This document shows, piece after piece, positions 11,525 to 21,720 of a DNA stretch of 64,000 nucleotides (position 1 is the stretch's first letter; each line of letters begins with the position of its first letter). Source of the stretch: Petasospora fabianii. Its lineage: Eukaryota > Ascomycota > Saccharomycetes > Phaffomycetales > Wickerhamomycetaceae. Both the position numbers and the translations under genes were made by a program. The stretch lies in assembly GCA_022641835.1 (NCBI GenBank), contig CP048717.1, forward strand, positions 1,426,001 to 1,490,000. Reading direction: 5' to 3'. The notes below the pieces were generated by a model. The model was not told the DNA's origin, made no database searches, and saw nothing but the letters and a program-made list of their open reading frames with translations.

Positions 11525-13075
11525 ATGAGACTAGTTGTAACATTACTTACTGCACTGGCGTGTCTCTTGACTGTTGACGCTCTTACCTCTGAATACTACG
11601 ATACGTTCGAGGCGCTCCTTCCTCATCGTCTTCAAAACACTTTGCATCGGGCGGCTATTCCAAATGACATTTCGATTGACTCCCAGGATGGTCCCTATCT
11701 CTATGCTGGTGAATTTGAAACAGTAGAAGAGTTGAGTGATGCCTTATTTGACGATTTAGATGAATTGTATCGTTTCAACGCTAGCGCCCCACACGAATAC
11801 TACAAACAGGAAGAATATGATGAGGCAATGGAAATGCCCTTATACAAACTCTCAGAGCAGTTGGTTTCGGAACTCTGGATCAAATTGTTTCATCTCCATC
11901 AAAAATACATAGGCATCTTTAAGATATTGGAAAAATTGGGTGAAAAGGATTATACCGCTTTATCTGATCATATCAAAAAGAAACATACAATTGCTTACTA
12001 TGGTGAAGGTGAAGAGTTTGATATCGAAGCAATGAGTGAAGTTGACCAGGAGTCTACTATTGAGATTATCTTAACAAAGGCACTCCAAGTGGCTGGATTT
12101 GACAATGAGATCCAAAAGGGAGATGAACCTTCCAATAACGGTGTCCATTCGTTCAATGAGATCCCGTTTCTTGAAGATAACATAAAAGATTACACTACTT
12201 TGCATAGTGAGTTTTTCGAGTTGGTAATGGAAGATTCACCCCAGGAAACCAGCAGTTTACTGTCACAAGGTATCAAAGCACTCATCAAGATTCCTCTTCT
12301 CATCATAAAGCTCGTCTTAGTTGTAATCTGGAACTTGATCGAAGTGAAAAAGTTGGTTGAGTTGGCAGAAGCAAAAGTTATCTTGTCGATATTCAGGTTA
12401 CTCAAGAAAATATGCAAAACCATTAGGTTCCTTAAGCAGCAAATCATCTTTGAAATTAGAGTAATCATTTATACGATAAAGACGAAAAAACCATTCTATG
12501 AAGCCCTTGGTGTTATCTTCCTCATCATCAAAAAGTTGAAACAGTTGAGTTGGATCTTGAAGGACCTGCTCTACAGATCCAGATGGAAAATCTACTTTGT
12601 CCTTAAGAAGCTCAAGAAGAAATCACTTGCACCTGTTTTATATCTGAAATTGTTTGTCTATGACAAGCTTGGTATTCCATCAAAGGAGGAAGCACTCTAC
12701 CCGCCATGGGTGGAGAAAAAGGAAGAATATATGGATGGTGATTACTTCAAGACCTTTTCTCGATATAAATGGTGGGGACCAGCTACTCGTGACGTGAGCA
12801 TGGATGCCATCAAGGGTTATGTTAAAGATATTGGGGTTGATGAGTATGGCCCTGCAGATATCTTGAATTACAAAGACGACATCCTCTTGGATGATGAAGA
12901 TGACTATGATAAGTCAAACAAAAACGTTCTCTTCGATATGACCGAGCAGTATGGTTTCGATTATGTCAGGCTTAACCTTAAGGAGATTCGAAAGCCATTT
13001 GATTCGGAAAACGAGAATAAAAGTACTAGAGCTCTATATGATGGCTACCCTAACTTCAAATATGGTCGTCGATAG
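11525..13075 (+). CDS. Orphan secreted or membrane protein with an amphipathic cationic core
   Basis: 516 residues that I do not recognise. Residues 1-20 (MRLVVTLLTALACLLTVDAL) look like a cleavable signal peptide. Residues 21-245 are acidic and rich in Tyr and Glu. Residues 250-390 are very different: alternating Leu/Ile/Val with Lys, including a hydrophobic run at about 256-274 (PLLIIKLVLVVIWNLIEV) that could span or lie on a membrane. Residues 391-516 are acidic and Tyr/Trp-rich again (YKWWGPATRD). Sequons for N-glycosylation sit at Asn85 and Asn498. The frame is intact, with an ATG directly at the signal peptide. Possible roles are an ER or vacuole membrane-associated protein or a secreted lineage-specific factor; the sequence does not decide. 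Confidence 0.8.
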   Translation: MRLVVTLLTALACLLTVDALTSEYYDTFEALLPHRLQNTLHRAAIPNDISIDSQDGPYLYAGEFETVEELSDALFDDLDELYRFNASAPHEYYKQEEYDEAMEMPLYKLSEQLVSELWIKLFHLHQKYIGIFKILEKLGEKDYTALSDHIKKKHTIAYYGEGEEFDIEAMSEVDQESTIEIILTKALQVAGFDNEIQKGDEPSNNGVHSFNEIPFLEDNIKDYTTLHSEFFELVMEDSPQETSSLLSQGIKALIKIPLLIIKLVLVVIWNLIEVKKLVELAEAKVILSIFRLLKKICKTIRFLKQQIIFEIRVIIYTIKTKKPFYEALGVIFLIIKKLKQLSWILKDLLYRSRWKIYFVLKKLKKKSLAPVLYLKLFVYDKLGIPSKEEALYPPWVEKKEEYMDGDYFKTFSRYKWWGPATRDVSMDAIKGYVKDIGVDEYGPADILNYKDDILLDDEDDYDKSNKNVLFDMTEQYGFDYVRLNLKEIRKPFDSENENKSTRALYDGYPNFKYGRR

Positions 13076-13512
13076 GGGAGTAAAGACAAACAAGAAAAGA
13101 CCAAGCGCATATAAGATAAAACACCAATTGCTTTTGAAGACTATCTTGCTCTCAGGTATTCTTAGTTTGAGAATACAATAATACCCTAAACAAGTCATCG
13201 CCCTATATCACAGATATCACTTCCTGCTTGAATTGATCTTTATCACTCTCCCGGCAATAATTCCTAATTGGGTAAGCCCTCCGTAGCTACCTTCTTGGGG
13301 GCTCGGATTTGGTACAACTTATTCAAGAACATTCTTCGGCTGGAACTGATCCTAGTACAACAAGCTTACTGTATTATTCATTGATCCAAATGATACATGG
13401 CAGTTGATTGAGTCTCTTCAAGTCTACAACATGAGCAAATAAAGAGATCAACTATCATCTTGATAGTGGTACTTACAGTTCGCGTTATCTTAACTTGAAA
13501 GGTACAAGAACC

Positions 13513-13539
13513 GTGAAACCCCACAACTATGGGTTTCAC
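13513..13539. promoter_or_regulatory. 27-bp dyad in the leader of the aminotransferase gene
   Basis: Perfect 9-bp arms GTGAAACCC and GGGTTTCAC are separated by 9 nt and end 36 nt before the ATG at 13576. It could be a dimeric factor site or, if transcribed, a stem-loop in the 5' UTR. The rest of 13076-13512 shows no gene. Confidence 0.6.
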
Positions 13540-13575
13540 CACAACAATGCAACTATCAATTGACCCTGTAAGAAA

Positions 13576-14943
13576 ATGATTGATATTACACCACACTTCA
13601 ATGACAAGGTACTTAACTATACGGACTTCCAGTACCTCCCACCTGCCGATGATTCCCATCCTTCTCCTATCTGGATGGGTGGTGGCCGTACGAATCATAA
13701 CCTCTTCGCCGTCCAACAGATTGACGTACACGTCCAATCGACCCCATTTGCACCAACTACATCTACTGCTTCCATTACTGCTGATACTGCAGATGGCAAG
13801 GGAATCACTATCAAGAAGTTCCTCCAGTATGGTCCACCACAGGGCCATCCGGAGTTGTTGGAATTCGCTAAGGACATCGTGGAGGGATTACAGAATCCAA
13901 AGAGTGATGTTGACTACCTCGTGACATCAGGTTCTGGTGACTCCTTGACTAAACTACTCAATGTTTTCATGTCTCCAGGTGATACGATCCTTGTTGAAAA
14001 CTACGCATATACGCCAATCTTTGGTCCAATTGAAAGTTGTGGTGTGGTGAAGATCCCATATCCAATAGTTATGGAAACTGGTGGACCTGTTGTGGATGTC
14101 GATGCATTAAAAGAGATCTTGGATACATGGGAAACAGGGAAGTACAAGGATTTGAAAAAACCAAAAGTCATATATACCGTTCCAACTCAAAACCCACTTG
14201 GGTTGACTCAACCAAGAGACGTGATTGAAAAAGTTTATGCATTGTGTCAGAAACATGATTTGATCATCTTCGAAGATGATCCAGATGGATACATACATAT
14301 GGATGGCATTGACACTTTTGAATCGTTCAAGAAGCAAGTTGTGGGAAGCTCTTATCTCAACTTGGATGTTGATGGACGTGTTATGAGAATGGAAACTTTC
14401 TCCAAGCTGTTCTGTCCGGGAATCAGATTGGGGTTTATAGCTGCTAGACCTGAAGTGATTCAGCGAGCCTTGGCATACTCTAAGATCTTTACTAAAACCG
14501 CTAGTGGTATCTCACAGGCTGTACTCTTGAAAACTGTTGAAGAGCTGGGTGGTGGTTACGACTCTTACTTAAAATGGTGCTTTGAGGTCTCAAAGGAGTA
14601 CAAGAGGAGAAGAGACTTGGTGTTTGACTATTTGCATGAATCCGATAGTGTAAAGAAAGGCTACATTGAACTTGTCAAGCCAGATGGTGGTATGTTCTTT
14701 GTGATCAAAGTCAACTTCCCTGAGTGCGATGATGTCCAACCTTTGCTTGAGAAGCTTTACTATGAGATGTTGAAGACAGGTGTCATTGTTATCCTTGGTA
14801 GAGACATGGCTTGGGATGATCATTGGAGAAAAAGGGCAAATTTCTTGAGGTTGACCAATACCAACTTGGATACTGCTGATGAGTGTTTGGAAGGTGCTAA
14901 AAGACTTGATATAGCTGTCGTCAACTTCTTTGGACAGTTATAA
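13576..14943 (+). CDS. PLP-dependent class I/II aminotransferase, Aro8 family
   Basis: 455 residues. The fold type I signatures appear in order: FLQYGPPQGHPELL (83-96), NPLG substrate loop (206-209), pyridine-nitrogen Asp in FEDDP (Asp234), Schiff-base lysine in METFSKLFCPGIRLG (Lys277), phosphate-binding Arg284, and the carboxylate-binding Arg region FLRLTNTN near the C-terminus. Aro8/Aro9 enzymes transaminate Phe, Tyr, Trp and 2-aminoadipate with 2-oxoglutarate. This copy is shorter than Aro8 (500 aa) and may instead correspond to the Aro8-like protein YER152C. The Tyr that normally follows EDDP is Asp237 here. It is convergent with SGF11. Confidence 0.87.
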   Translation: MIDITPHFNDKVLNYTDFQYLPPADDSHPSPIWMGGGRTNHNLFAVQQIDVHVQSTPFAPTTSTASITADTADGKGITIKKFLQYGPPQGHPELLEFAKDIVEGLQNPKSDVDYLVTSGSGDSLTKLLNVFMSPGDTILVENYAYTPIFGPIESCGVVKIPYPIVMETGGPVVDVDALKEILDTWETGKYKDLKKPKVIYTVPTQNPLGLTQPRDVIEKVYALCQKHDLIIFEDDPDGYIHMDGIDTFESFKKQVVGSSYLNLDVDGRVMRMETFSKLFCPGIRLGFIAARPEVIQRALAYSKIFTKTASGISQAVLLKTVEELGGGYDSYLKWCFEVSKEYKRRRDLVFDYLHESDSVKKGYIELVKPDGGMFFVIKVNFPECDDVQPLLEKLYYEMLKTGVIVILGRDMAWDDHWRKRANFLRLTNTNLDTADECLEGAKRLDIAVVNFFGQL

Positions 14944-15072
14944 GAAGGGGATCCTTAATGTTCTTTAGACTAATTATTATAGTACAACAAATGATTTTTT
15001 TGACATATGATCTTGTAATCATGCATTATATCTGTATCAGAGAACCCTTTCCCTTTCCTATGCTTATCCAAT

Positions 15073-15504
15073 TCATTTTCTTTGTCTTCCTCCCAGACAT
15101 CTGTCAATATGTGCAGCGAATCTATTTCCAGCAATCTTTCTTTGACAGTTTGTACACTCAAATAACCTTGCACTATCCGGAATCTTTTCATTACCAAACA
15201 CATCCCTACCAGGGACATTATAGTATTCAGTTCGTGTCAACAACTCTGTATTGGGTGAGTTATTCCTACTATTCATGGCAGATGTGCTCGGTGTAACACC
15301 TTCAAGCTTTATTCCCGGTGTAGGAGTTTGATTGGATGCAGAAACTGGTTGTAGAGGTGGTGCATGTTGAATGGGGCCAAATTGAGAGCGATTGATCCGT
15401 TCTGATAGTAGAGCATCCACTAAGATATTATGAGTGATGTTTTGCAAGATCGATACATATGTTTCCTGAGATACTTGTAATAGTGTGAGGCTCTCGTTAC
15501 TCAT
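15073..15504 (-). CDS. SGF11: SAGA-associated factor 11
   Basis: 143 residues. The C-terminal Sgf11 zinc finger is clear: Cys117, Cys120, His132, Cys136 in FECTNCQRKIAGNRFAAHID, followed by the basic tail CLGGRQRK. The N-terminal 40 residues form the helix that in yeast packs with Sgf73/Sus1. A Ser/Pro/Thr linker (50-90) makes it longer than the 99-aa S. cerevisiae protein. Sgf11 holds the Ubp8 deubiquitinase in the SAGA complex and is needed to remove ubiquitin from histone H2B. It is divergent from PCT1. Confidence 0.9.
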   Translation of the reverse strand: MSNESLTLLQVSQETYVSILQNITHNILVDALLSERINRSQFGPIQHAPPLQPVSASNQTPTPGIKLEGVTPSTSAMNSRNNSPNTELLTRTEYYNVPGRDVFGNEKIPDSARLFECTNCQRKIAGNRFAAHIDRCLGGRQRK

Positions 15505-15788
15505 CTTTTTTCTTCTGTTTTATGGTCGAGCAGTGTGAAGATGTCCCTGTATGATCTCGTGTGATGCGTGTATAACAGAGGGGCAGAGGGCAGATTGCAA
15601 ATGGAAGAAGAATAAACAGCGCCTTAAAATTGATTGGGCCAGGTTACAGTGAATATTTCCTGCTTGAACCACTAGAGAGTAACGTGAAGGATCCCTTAAT
15701 ATCCAGTTAAAAGGAACAAAAACATCAAAGTATATATAATGTATAAGTAGTGTCCTGTCTGCTCGGAAACTGATCCACATGTTAATGA

Positions 15789-15836
15789 CACGTGAGTAAA
15801 TGACAGATTTCCTGGTGTACGGGTGTGTTTCACATG
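15789..15836. promoter_or_regulatory. E-box, Rap1-like and UAS-INO-like sites in the SGF11/PCT1 promoter
   Basis: CACGTG at 15789-15794; GGTGTACGGGTGTG at 15814-15827, whose complement CACACCCGTACACC fits the Rap1 consensus; and, on the minus strand, CATGTGAAAC (15836-15827), one base from the Ino2/Ino4 element CATGTGAAAT. The last fits PCT1, a phospholipid gene. The remainder of 15505-16151 holds no gene. Confidence 0.55.
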
Positions 15837-16133
15837 TGGGTTTTTAACTTAGTTTATTGGACGAATAGTTGAAACATTTTTTTGCTGCTGCAACGCTTTT
15901 TAGTAGCAACTACCGGTGATCTTGATACTAACTGCGGTCAATTGACGTGTTTATTGGTATTGGATCTGTGATAGAGACACGGAGTAACTTCAATTGACAA
16001 CGGAGGACTCTCTCACACAACTTAGGTCCGAACATACCGTACGATCTCCCCGCTTTCCAGGTAGGTACACACACATACTGGTATCACCAAAGCATCAGGA
16101 ATACCCCCGCAGCCATTGAACTTTCCCAAATAA

Positions 16134-17504
<1,371 letters not shown>

Positions 17505-17677
17505 GTTGATGGATTTCTCCTATGATTTTCTAAACAAACATGATCTTGCATTAATTAAATCGTTGATGTAGATTTGAGCGTGAACAGTTAGGACTATTAT
17601 CAAAGTAGTTGAAAGGTGAAAAGCAATAGAAACATATATACACACATTAACCTGGTAAATTCTTAGAATAGGGATAA

Positions 17678-18156
17678 TCAGTACCCAAACTTCCAAATAT
17701 CCTTCTGATATCCTTCCGTCACCGTATCATCTTCACCATAAAGCTCTTGCCATTGAGTGAAACCACCTCTCAACACCCACACATTCTTATCATCTAAGAA
17801 TCCAATTGGTACAGACCGAAGGAATTTCATAGCTGCAGATGGACCTCTTTGTTGTGATAGGGCACAATGGAACACGATATCATCCTTGTCGTTTGCCTTA
17901 GAGATGAGATCTTCAACTTGAAGGGTAAAAGCCGGTGATGGTATATGCAGGGAGTCCTTAATATGTCCCTATCATTTCGTTAGTTATTGTTGATCTTTAG
18001 TCATAAAGAGAATGGCAATATACTTACACCAACATAATCACTATCACGGACATCAACAACTAGGAACCTACCCGTGCCAGTGGGCGAACCCTGTGTGAAC
18101 CAACTCTTGAGGGTCTGCGGTTCCAAGTACTTGATGGAGGAGATGGAGTAACTCAT
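17678..18156 (-). CDS. YCH1: Rhodanese-fold phosphatase Ych1, two exons
   Basis: Exon 1 (18156-18028, 43 codons) ends VRDSDYVG; exon 2 (17968-17678) resumes GHIKDS. Together they give 139 residues, close to yeast Ych1 (148). The catalytic loop HCALSQQRG is complete, with Cys78 and Arg84, the CX5R arrangement of Cdc25/rhodanese phosphatases. The family hydrolyses phosphate monoesters through a cysteine intermediate; the physiological substrate is unclear. It lies tail to tail with PCT1. Confidence 0.92.
17969..18027 (-). other. Intron of YCH1
   Basis: 59 nt. Donor GTAAGTA at 18027, branch AACTAAC, acceptor GATAG ending at 17969, 10 nt after the branch motif. It falls between codons. Confidence 0.9.
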
Positions 18157-19019
18157 AGATATTCAACAGTGAGATCTATAAGATCTAGTAAATGATTGTG
18201 TATCTTAATAAGGAGTGGGTACAGCTTTATAAAAGCCAAGTGGATGAATGGAATGATATGGGTCACAAAGGTTCTAGAAGCAATAGATGGACTTCCCAAG
18301 GTAACCGAAGATCTGGTCAGGCCACGCACTGCCTGCCCCTCTCTTTCATCCTAAATACTTTATCCCCCCCCAACCCATAATGTTTCATAGAGACATGACC
18401 AAAAGAGAGCCAAGATTTACATAGATGAGACAATAATCTTGTAGTTCAACGCGTATGTCATCCATCAGAACACTTCTGTGTTCCTTGATGACAGACTTAT
18501 GGCCTTGTCTTGTTTGAGTTGCATGCATCTACTTACCCTTGTCATAGACCTCATGTGAGCGAGATATGACTACCGAAATGGGACATTGAATCTAGGTGTC
18601 TGCATATAAGGCTTAGTATGAAACTAGATGAGGACTTGATTAACAACAGAAACATAGATACTGACTTTATTGATATTTATGAAATTTGTTTAGATGAATC
18701 AATTTATATCTGCTGTATAGAGAACAAGACTTTATACAAGTTCTGGTTAAAACTTTCATTATATTCTTTTTTTTTTTGATATTCTTTACTTGTAGGTATA
18801 TAACCACATGGATAATCTCTTATTGATTATACACCATCTCTTTTATTCTAATTCATATATAATTTATTGTTTAGTGGTTAAGAAGAAGAAAAACAAAATG
18901 GTGTCCGGGTGTATAACTCTCTCCATAAACCTTTAACTCCACTGGCGCGCCACCCATCATCTCTTATGTTTACTCAATTCAGTTCTAGAGATCCCCCAAG
19001 GAAGAAGCTAACTATCACT
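18157..19019. other. Intergenic YCH1/ELC1 with Rap1-like site
   Basis: 863 bp with no supported gene. It carries the divergent promoters of YCH1 and ELC1. GGTGTCCGGGTGT at 18900-18912 lies 108 bp before the ELC1 ATG and is part of an 18-nt block found again at 27519-27536. Confidence 0.5.
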
Positions 19020-19304
19020 ATGGGATATATTACTCTTGTATCTCGTGATAATTTCGAATTCATCGTATCAGAGGACGCTGCATGCGTATCGGGGACTTTA
19101 CGTAATATGCTTCAGTCCTCATTTAAAGAGACTTCTGAGAGAAAGATCAAACTTCCAGAATTTGATGGTCGGATATTATCCAAAGTGGTGGAATATTGTT
19201 ATTATAATGTTAAGTATAGGGATTCTGTTGATGTTCCAGAGTTTGATATACCAGAGGAGATGGCACTGGAACTTTTAGAAGCTAGTGATTTCTTGGATGT
19301 TTGA
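19020..19304 (+). CDS. ELC1: Elongin C
   Basis: 94 residues from the ATG at 19020 (MGYITLVSRDNFEFIVSED). The frame is open further upstream, but only this start gives the normal Elc1 length and alignment (S. cerevisiae 99 aa). Skp1/BTB fold features are present: SGTLRNML, IKLPEFDGRIL, VVEYCYYNVKY and the C-terminal IPEEMALELLEASDFLDV. Elongin C bridges cullin Cul3 to substrate receptors; in yeast it pairs with Ela1 in the ligase that ubiquitinates stalled RNA polymerase II. It is convergent with RMD5, 70 bp apart. Confidence 0.92.
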   Translation: MGYITLVSRDNFEFIVSEDAACVSGTLRNMLQSSFKETSERKIKLPEFDGRILSKVVEYCYYNVKYRDSVDVPEFDIPEEMALELLEASDFLDV

Positions 19305-19374
19305 AGAGCATGAAGATAAGGGTAATTTAATGGCGTTATGAATAACAGATAAAAAGATAAGATCATTGTAAACA

Positions 19375-20487
19375 CTATATGGCATGGAATTGTACTTTCA
19401 AACATTGAGATGCCAAAGCTGTCACAGGACAGTATGGACATTTGAAACTTCCTCCATTTTTACTCAAGTTTTGAAGAGCCTGTTTAGAGATAACATGATG
19501 ACAAGGTAGAGCCATTGCTGGATTTTGTTGGGTAGTTTCACACTTAAACACAGGACAAATATAGATTGCATGAAACTTGAGAGAATTTGGAAGTTGAATC
19601 TCAATGGGTAATTCATCTCTTGAGGTCCATTCCAATTTGGTAGCCACTTTAATCTTTTGAAGTTTAGAGAAGAAAGGGAAGGCAATATGAGCTGCAAGAA
19701 TGATTGTGAAAAGTGATGATTCAAATGAAAATCCTATATGAGAACAGAACTGCTTGGAAAATAAAAGACAAAGTTCTGTCAGATTGGATGATGAGACTTG
19801 ATTTGATGCAAAGAATGGTGATTTTGTATCATCTGGATTGAAAAGTATTGATGTTGCCAACTTGGAAACGCTCTTCAAATTTGATGGATTTTCCCTTAAT
19901 AGTTCTGGGAACCATACCTCAGCATACTCAAATGCCTTAAATATCTGCTTTGATTGATAATATTTCAAAAATTGAGCTCTGTGTAACATAAATTCCAATT
20001 CAGAGTTCTTTGCATTCTTAGTGACCCATTCAATCGAACTCTTTAAGTTGCCCTGACTAAGTTCTTTCAATATAGCATTCATCTCAGCAAAATTGGACAT
20101 AACATCTACCCTACCGATATCCAAACCTAGATCACCTTCACGTAGAAGATGAAGCCGTACTGCATTATCAACAAGGGCAAGATTGCGTGAAGTCTTATCG
20201 ATAGGGTATTGATACACATCATCTAATGGTTCAATCTTCTCCAATGCCTTACCGAATTTGTTTATAGCGGAGTTTGAAGTCTTAAGATTCTTACGGATAG
20301 AATCTTCCCATGTTTTCGAAAGCTTCTTAACGGAGTTACAATCTGTTGTGTCGTCCTGTTCAAGTTGTGCGTAGAGTGATTCCAGACTGGAGATATATGA
20401 GCGTGTTGATTCAAGGGATTGGCCAATGTTATCAGCTGAAGCAAAAGTGGCAAAGTCTGCCTCGAGAGTGTCAAATGTGCTAGTCAT
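19375..20487 (-). CDS. RMD5: GID/CTLH E3 ligase subunit Gid2
   Basis: 370 residues. A helical N-terminal half with a CTLH-like region (about 130-200, including NLKSSIEWVTKN and LEFMLHRAQFLKY) precedes a degenerate RING at the C-terminus: ICPVF at 310-314, LPCHHVISKQAL at 328-339, then FKCPYCP at 348-354. This closely matches yeast Rmd5. With Gid9 it forms the catalytic core of the GID complex that marks gluconeogenic enzymes (Fbp1, Mdh2, Icl1) for degradation when glucose returns. Confidence 0.93.
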   Translation of the reverse strand: MTSTFDTLEADFATFASADNIGQSLESTRSYISSLESLYAQLEQDDTTDCNSVKKLSKTWEDSIRKNLKTSNSAINKFGKALEKIEPLDDVYQYPIDKTSRNLALVDNAVRLHLLREGDLGLDIGRVDVMSNFAEMNAILKELSQGNLKSSIEWVTKNAKNSELEFMLHRAQFLKYYQSKQIFKAFEYAEVWFPELLRENPSNLKSVSKLATSILFNPDDTKSPFFASNQVSSSNLTELCLLFSKQFCSHIGFSFESSLFTIILAAHIAFPFFSKLQKIKVATKLEWTSRDELPIEIQLPNSLKFHAIYICPVFKCETTQQNPAMALPCHHVISKQALQNLSKNGGSFKCPYCPVTALASQCLKVQFHAI

Positions 20488-20934
20488 TGTGTTGACACTG
20501 GATTGATTCTGTTGATTCTGTTGAGTCTGATATAACGCCTCCTTCTCTTAACTCCTGCTTATCCTTGGCTCCCCCACAACCTTCGCGATGGTGCTGCTAA
20601 AAGGTTACCCGCAGCATTTGGTATGGAGTTTAGACTGGACTATCCGGGCTTTCTTGAGAGATAGTCATACTGAAGAGATAGTCATACTAAAGAGATAGTC
20701 ATACTGAAGAGATCTGACACTTAATGGTGCTAGTTAATTCATCAGTCTTGTTTCAGCAGTTCAATTGGCTTATCTCTTTATCCGTGTCTGCAACTGTCTC
20801 AGGTGATACCATGTCATAACCAAAGAATCATAGCTAAAAGTCTACATCTATATCAACTGCTTGCCACTAATTGATTAAGGATGTGAAGATTGCACATTAT
20901 CTTAAACTTTTGTCTTTCCCCTATAGAACTATCA
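20488..20934. promoter_or_regulatory. RMD5 upstream region with 17-bp tandem repeat
   Basis: 447 bp between the RMD5 start and the ESS1 stop. Three 17-bp units AGAGATAGTCATACTRA lie in tandem at 20657-20707, followed by AGAGAT of a fourth. I recognise no other element. Confidence 0.6.
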
Positions 20935-21429
20935 TCAGGCAGTTCTCAAAATCAAATGAACACCGGAATCTGTCTCGATGATATCACTAATCTCACCAAT
21001 TTTTAAACCAAATGCAGCTTCTTCAAATGGTGGTTGCATTTGACCTCTTCCAAATTCACCTAAATCACCACCTCTCTTTGCTGAAGAGCAATCACTCTCT
21101 GTTTGAGCAATCTCCTGAAGAGTAGCCTCACCTTGTTGAATGCGCTTCTGATGCTGTTTCAAGATTTCAATAGCCTCTTCTTTAGAACGTGTGATTTTGT
21201 CAGACTTCCACGACGCAGGACGACGAGACCCATTATGCTTGATAAGTAGATGGGCAGCACGCACTTTTGAAGGTGGACGAGAGGCATTGTATGCCTCAAG
21301 TTGAGCAATGTCTGTACCTGCTGGTGGCTCCCATACGGACTCGCGAGTATCAGGATTGAAATAGTAATCTCTTTGGTGAGAACGCGAGAACTTGATTGTC
21401 CAGCCAGATGGAAGTCCTGTAGCAGTCAT
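20935..21429 (-). CDS. ESS1: Pin1-type peptidyl-prolyl isomerase
   Basis: 164 residues from the ATG at 21429 (MTATGLPSGWTIKF). Another in-frame ATG at 21456 is possible, but this one matches the family start. A WW domain (Trp10, Trp33, YYFNPDTRESVWEPP) is followed by the parvulin domain with HLLIKHNGSRRPASW, SDCSSAKRGGDLG and the end GVHLILRTA. Ess1 isomerises pSer-Pro bonds in the RNA polymerase II C-terminal domain and is essential in S. cerevisiae. It is divergent from APL6. Confidence 0.95.
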   Translation of the reverse strand: MTATGLPSGWTIKFSRSHQRDYYFNPDTRESVWEPPAGTDIAQLEAYNASRPPSKVRAAHLLIKHNGSRRPASWKSDKITRSKEEAIEILKQHQKRIQQGEATLQEIAQTESDCSSAKRGGDLGEFGRGQMQPPFEEAAFGLKIGEISDIIETDSGVHLILRTA

Positions 21430-21561
21430 ATGGTTGTTGTTTGGATACTTAAACATATAATCTTCTAAAGTTATAGTAAGAAGATGATTGTGAGTGGCGC
21501 TGTTTATAACACTTTGGCAAATGCTTATGTGCCCCCTAACAACTCTCCTTTCCCTTAAATC

Positions 21562-21573
21562 TTTTCGCGAAAA
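21562..21573. promoter_or_regulatory. TTTTCGCGAAAA palindrome between ESS1 and APL6
   Basis: A perfect 12-bp palindrome built from two overlapping TTTCGCG (E2F/SBF-type) half-sites in the 291-bp divergent promoter. Confidence 0.45.
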
Positions 21574-21720
21574 CTTCAAACAAGGCGGAGGAGACAAGAG
21601 ATCAACACATACGGCGGCATCGCAAGAGACCTCAAGTAAACGTTGGCGCTTAAGCTTTCAATTGGTCAGCAGAGTCTCTTCCCACGGACTACTGTACTAA
21701 TTGAGTGAATATCAACAGCC

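Noticed and set aside
13378-13848. Minus-strand 156-residue frame over the aminotransferase start
   Set aside because: Antisense to a clear PLP enzyme and without features of its own.
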